From NCBI GenBank assembly GCA_003427395.1, contig BFEA01000007.1, forward strand, positions 7,565,415-7,592,227: a DNA stretch of 26,813 nt, given 5' to 3'. Every line of letters starts with the position of its first letter. Position 1 is the first letter of the stretch. A program made the translations under genes and the position numbers. The notes under the pieces were generated by a model, which made no database searches, was not told where the DNA came from, and saw only the letters and a program-made list of their open reading frames with translations. This document shows positions 26,517 to 26,813 of the stretch, one piece after another. The stretch is from Chara braunii. Taxonomy: Eukaryota > Streptophyta > Charophyceae > Charales > Characeae.

Positions 26517-26813
26517 TGAAACGGTATTCACCAATTCGTGGTAGCTGAGGTAGATCCCAGGGCTCGATCCCTAGTTTCCCAACTTACCTGTGTACAATAC
26601 CAGCGTCAACTCGAAGAGTTGAACCTGCGACCTGTAGAACNGNCNGTGGTAGGTNGGTCTGTCGTAGGNCTATAGGTAGCCAGGATTCGATCCGTAGACC
26701 TATAGACTAGAAGGCTAGCTGCAGTCCTTCTAGAAGGCTAGCTGCAGTCCTTCTAGAAGGTTAGCAAGTGGTCAAGTGGTGCAGGCAAGTGGTCAAGTGG
26801 TGCAGGCAAGTGG
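26517..26813 (-). mobile_element. E5 LTR end (minus strand), truncated by the window
   Basis: Inverted copy of the LTR end seen at 13883 and 24800: on the minus strand it closes with GGTGAATACCGTTTCA at 26517. It shares GGGATCGAGCCCTGGGATCT and the GGTTCAACTC block, and has its own tandem units (CTAGAAGGCTAGCTGCAGTC twice plus, and GTGCAGGCAAGTGGTCAA repeats at the far end). Five N bases fall at 26641-26669. The gag remnant at 25950-26180 lies on the expected internal side, so the two may be one element. Confidence 0.75.

Overview
This window is a piece of a nuclear genome from a green plant or streptophyte alga with a large, repeat-rich genome and long introns. The key observation is that two short minus-strand exons near the ends of the window (25355-25497 and 872-1066) encode consecutive pieces of the C-terminal tail of a plant-type class XI myosin. 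They have GT-AG splice sites and join in frame. Almost everything between them (1067-25354, 24288 bases) is therefore one intron filled with transposable elements. The organism is inferred: class XI myosin with a dilute (DIL) tail, tRNA-Met-primed Ty3/gypsy elements and chromodomain-like integrase tails all fit a streptophyte. A charophyte such as Chara is my best guess, not a demonstrated identity.

Layout: 1-871 is the next intron downstream, opening with a (GA)n tract. 872-1066 is myosin exon B. 1067-4140 is mostly featureless intron with a 62-bp tandem duplication and one coding-like stretch. 4143-4359 is a 34-bp tandem array. 4470-12596 is a Ty3/gypsy element (E1, + strand) with a short LTR, a tRNA-iMet primer site, a leader and decayed gag-pol. 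A 5'-truncated LINE (about 6075-8245) sits between its leader and its gag. 12597-13400 holds local duplications and a short transit-peptide-like ORF. 13410-14690 is the 5' end of another gypsy copy (E4, + strand): LTR end, gag and protease. 14815-19512 is a minus-strand mosaic gypsy element (E2). 19515-24800 is a plus-strand relative of it (E3) with a 1.6-kb 3' LTR. 25355-25497 is myosin exon A. 25498-26813 is the next upstream intron, with an E5 fragment (gag remnant and LTR, minus strand).

All retroelements are dead: each has frameshifts, stops or lost catalytic residues. E2 and E3 belong to one family over RNase H, integrase, chromodomain and LTR, and lie head to head, making a roughly 9-kb imperfect palindrome inside the intron. 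Their LTRs carry, on the antisense strand, a complete set of splice signals (TACTAAC branch point, 3' splice site, 37-nt exon, GTAAGT donor) conserved in both copies. The E3 copy is in the same sense as the myosin transcript, so it could be a cryptic exon. No rRNA, tRNA, CRISPR or bacterial-type features were seen.
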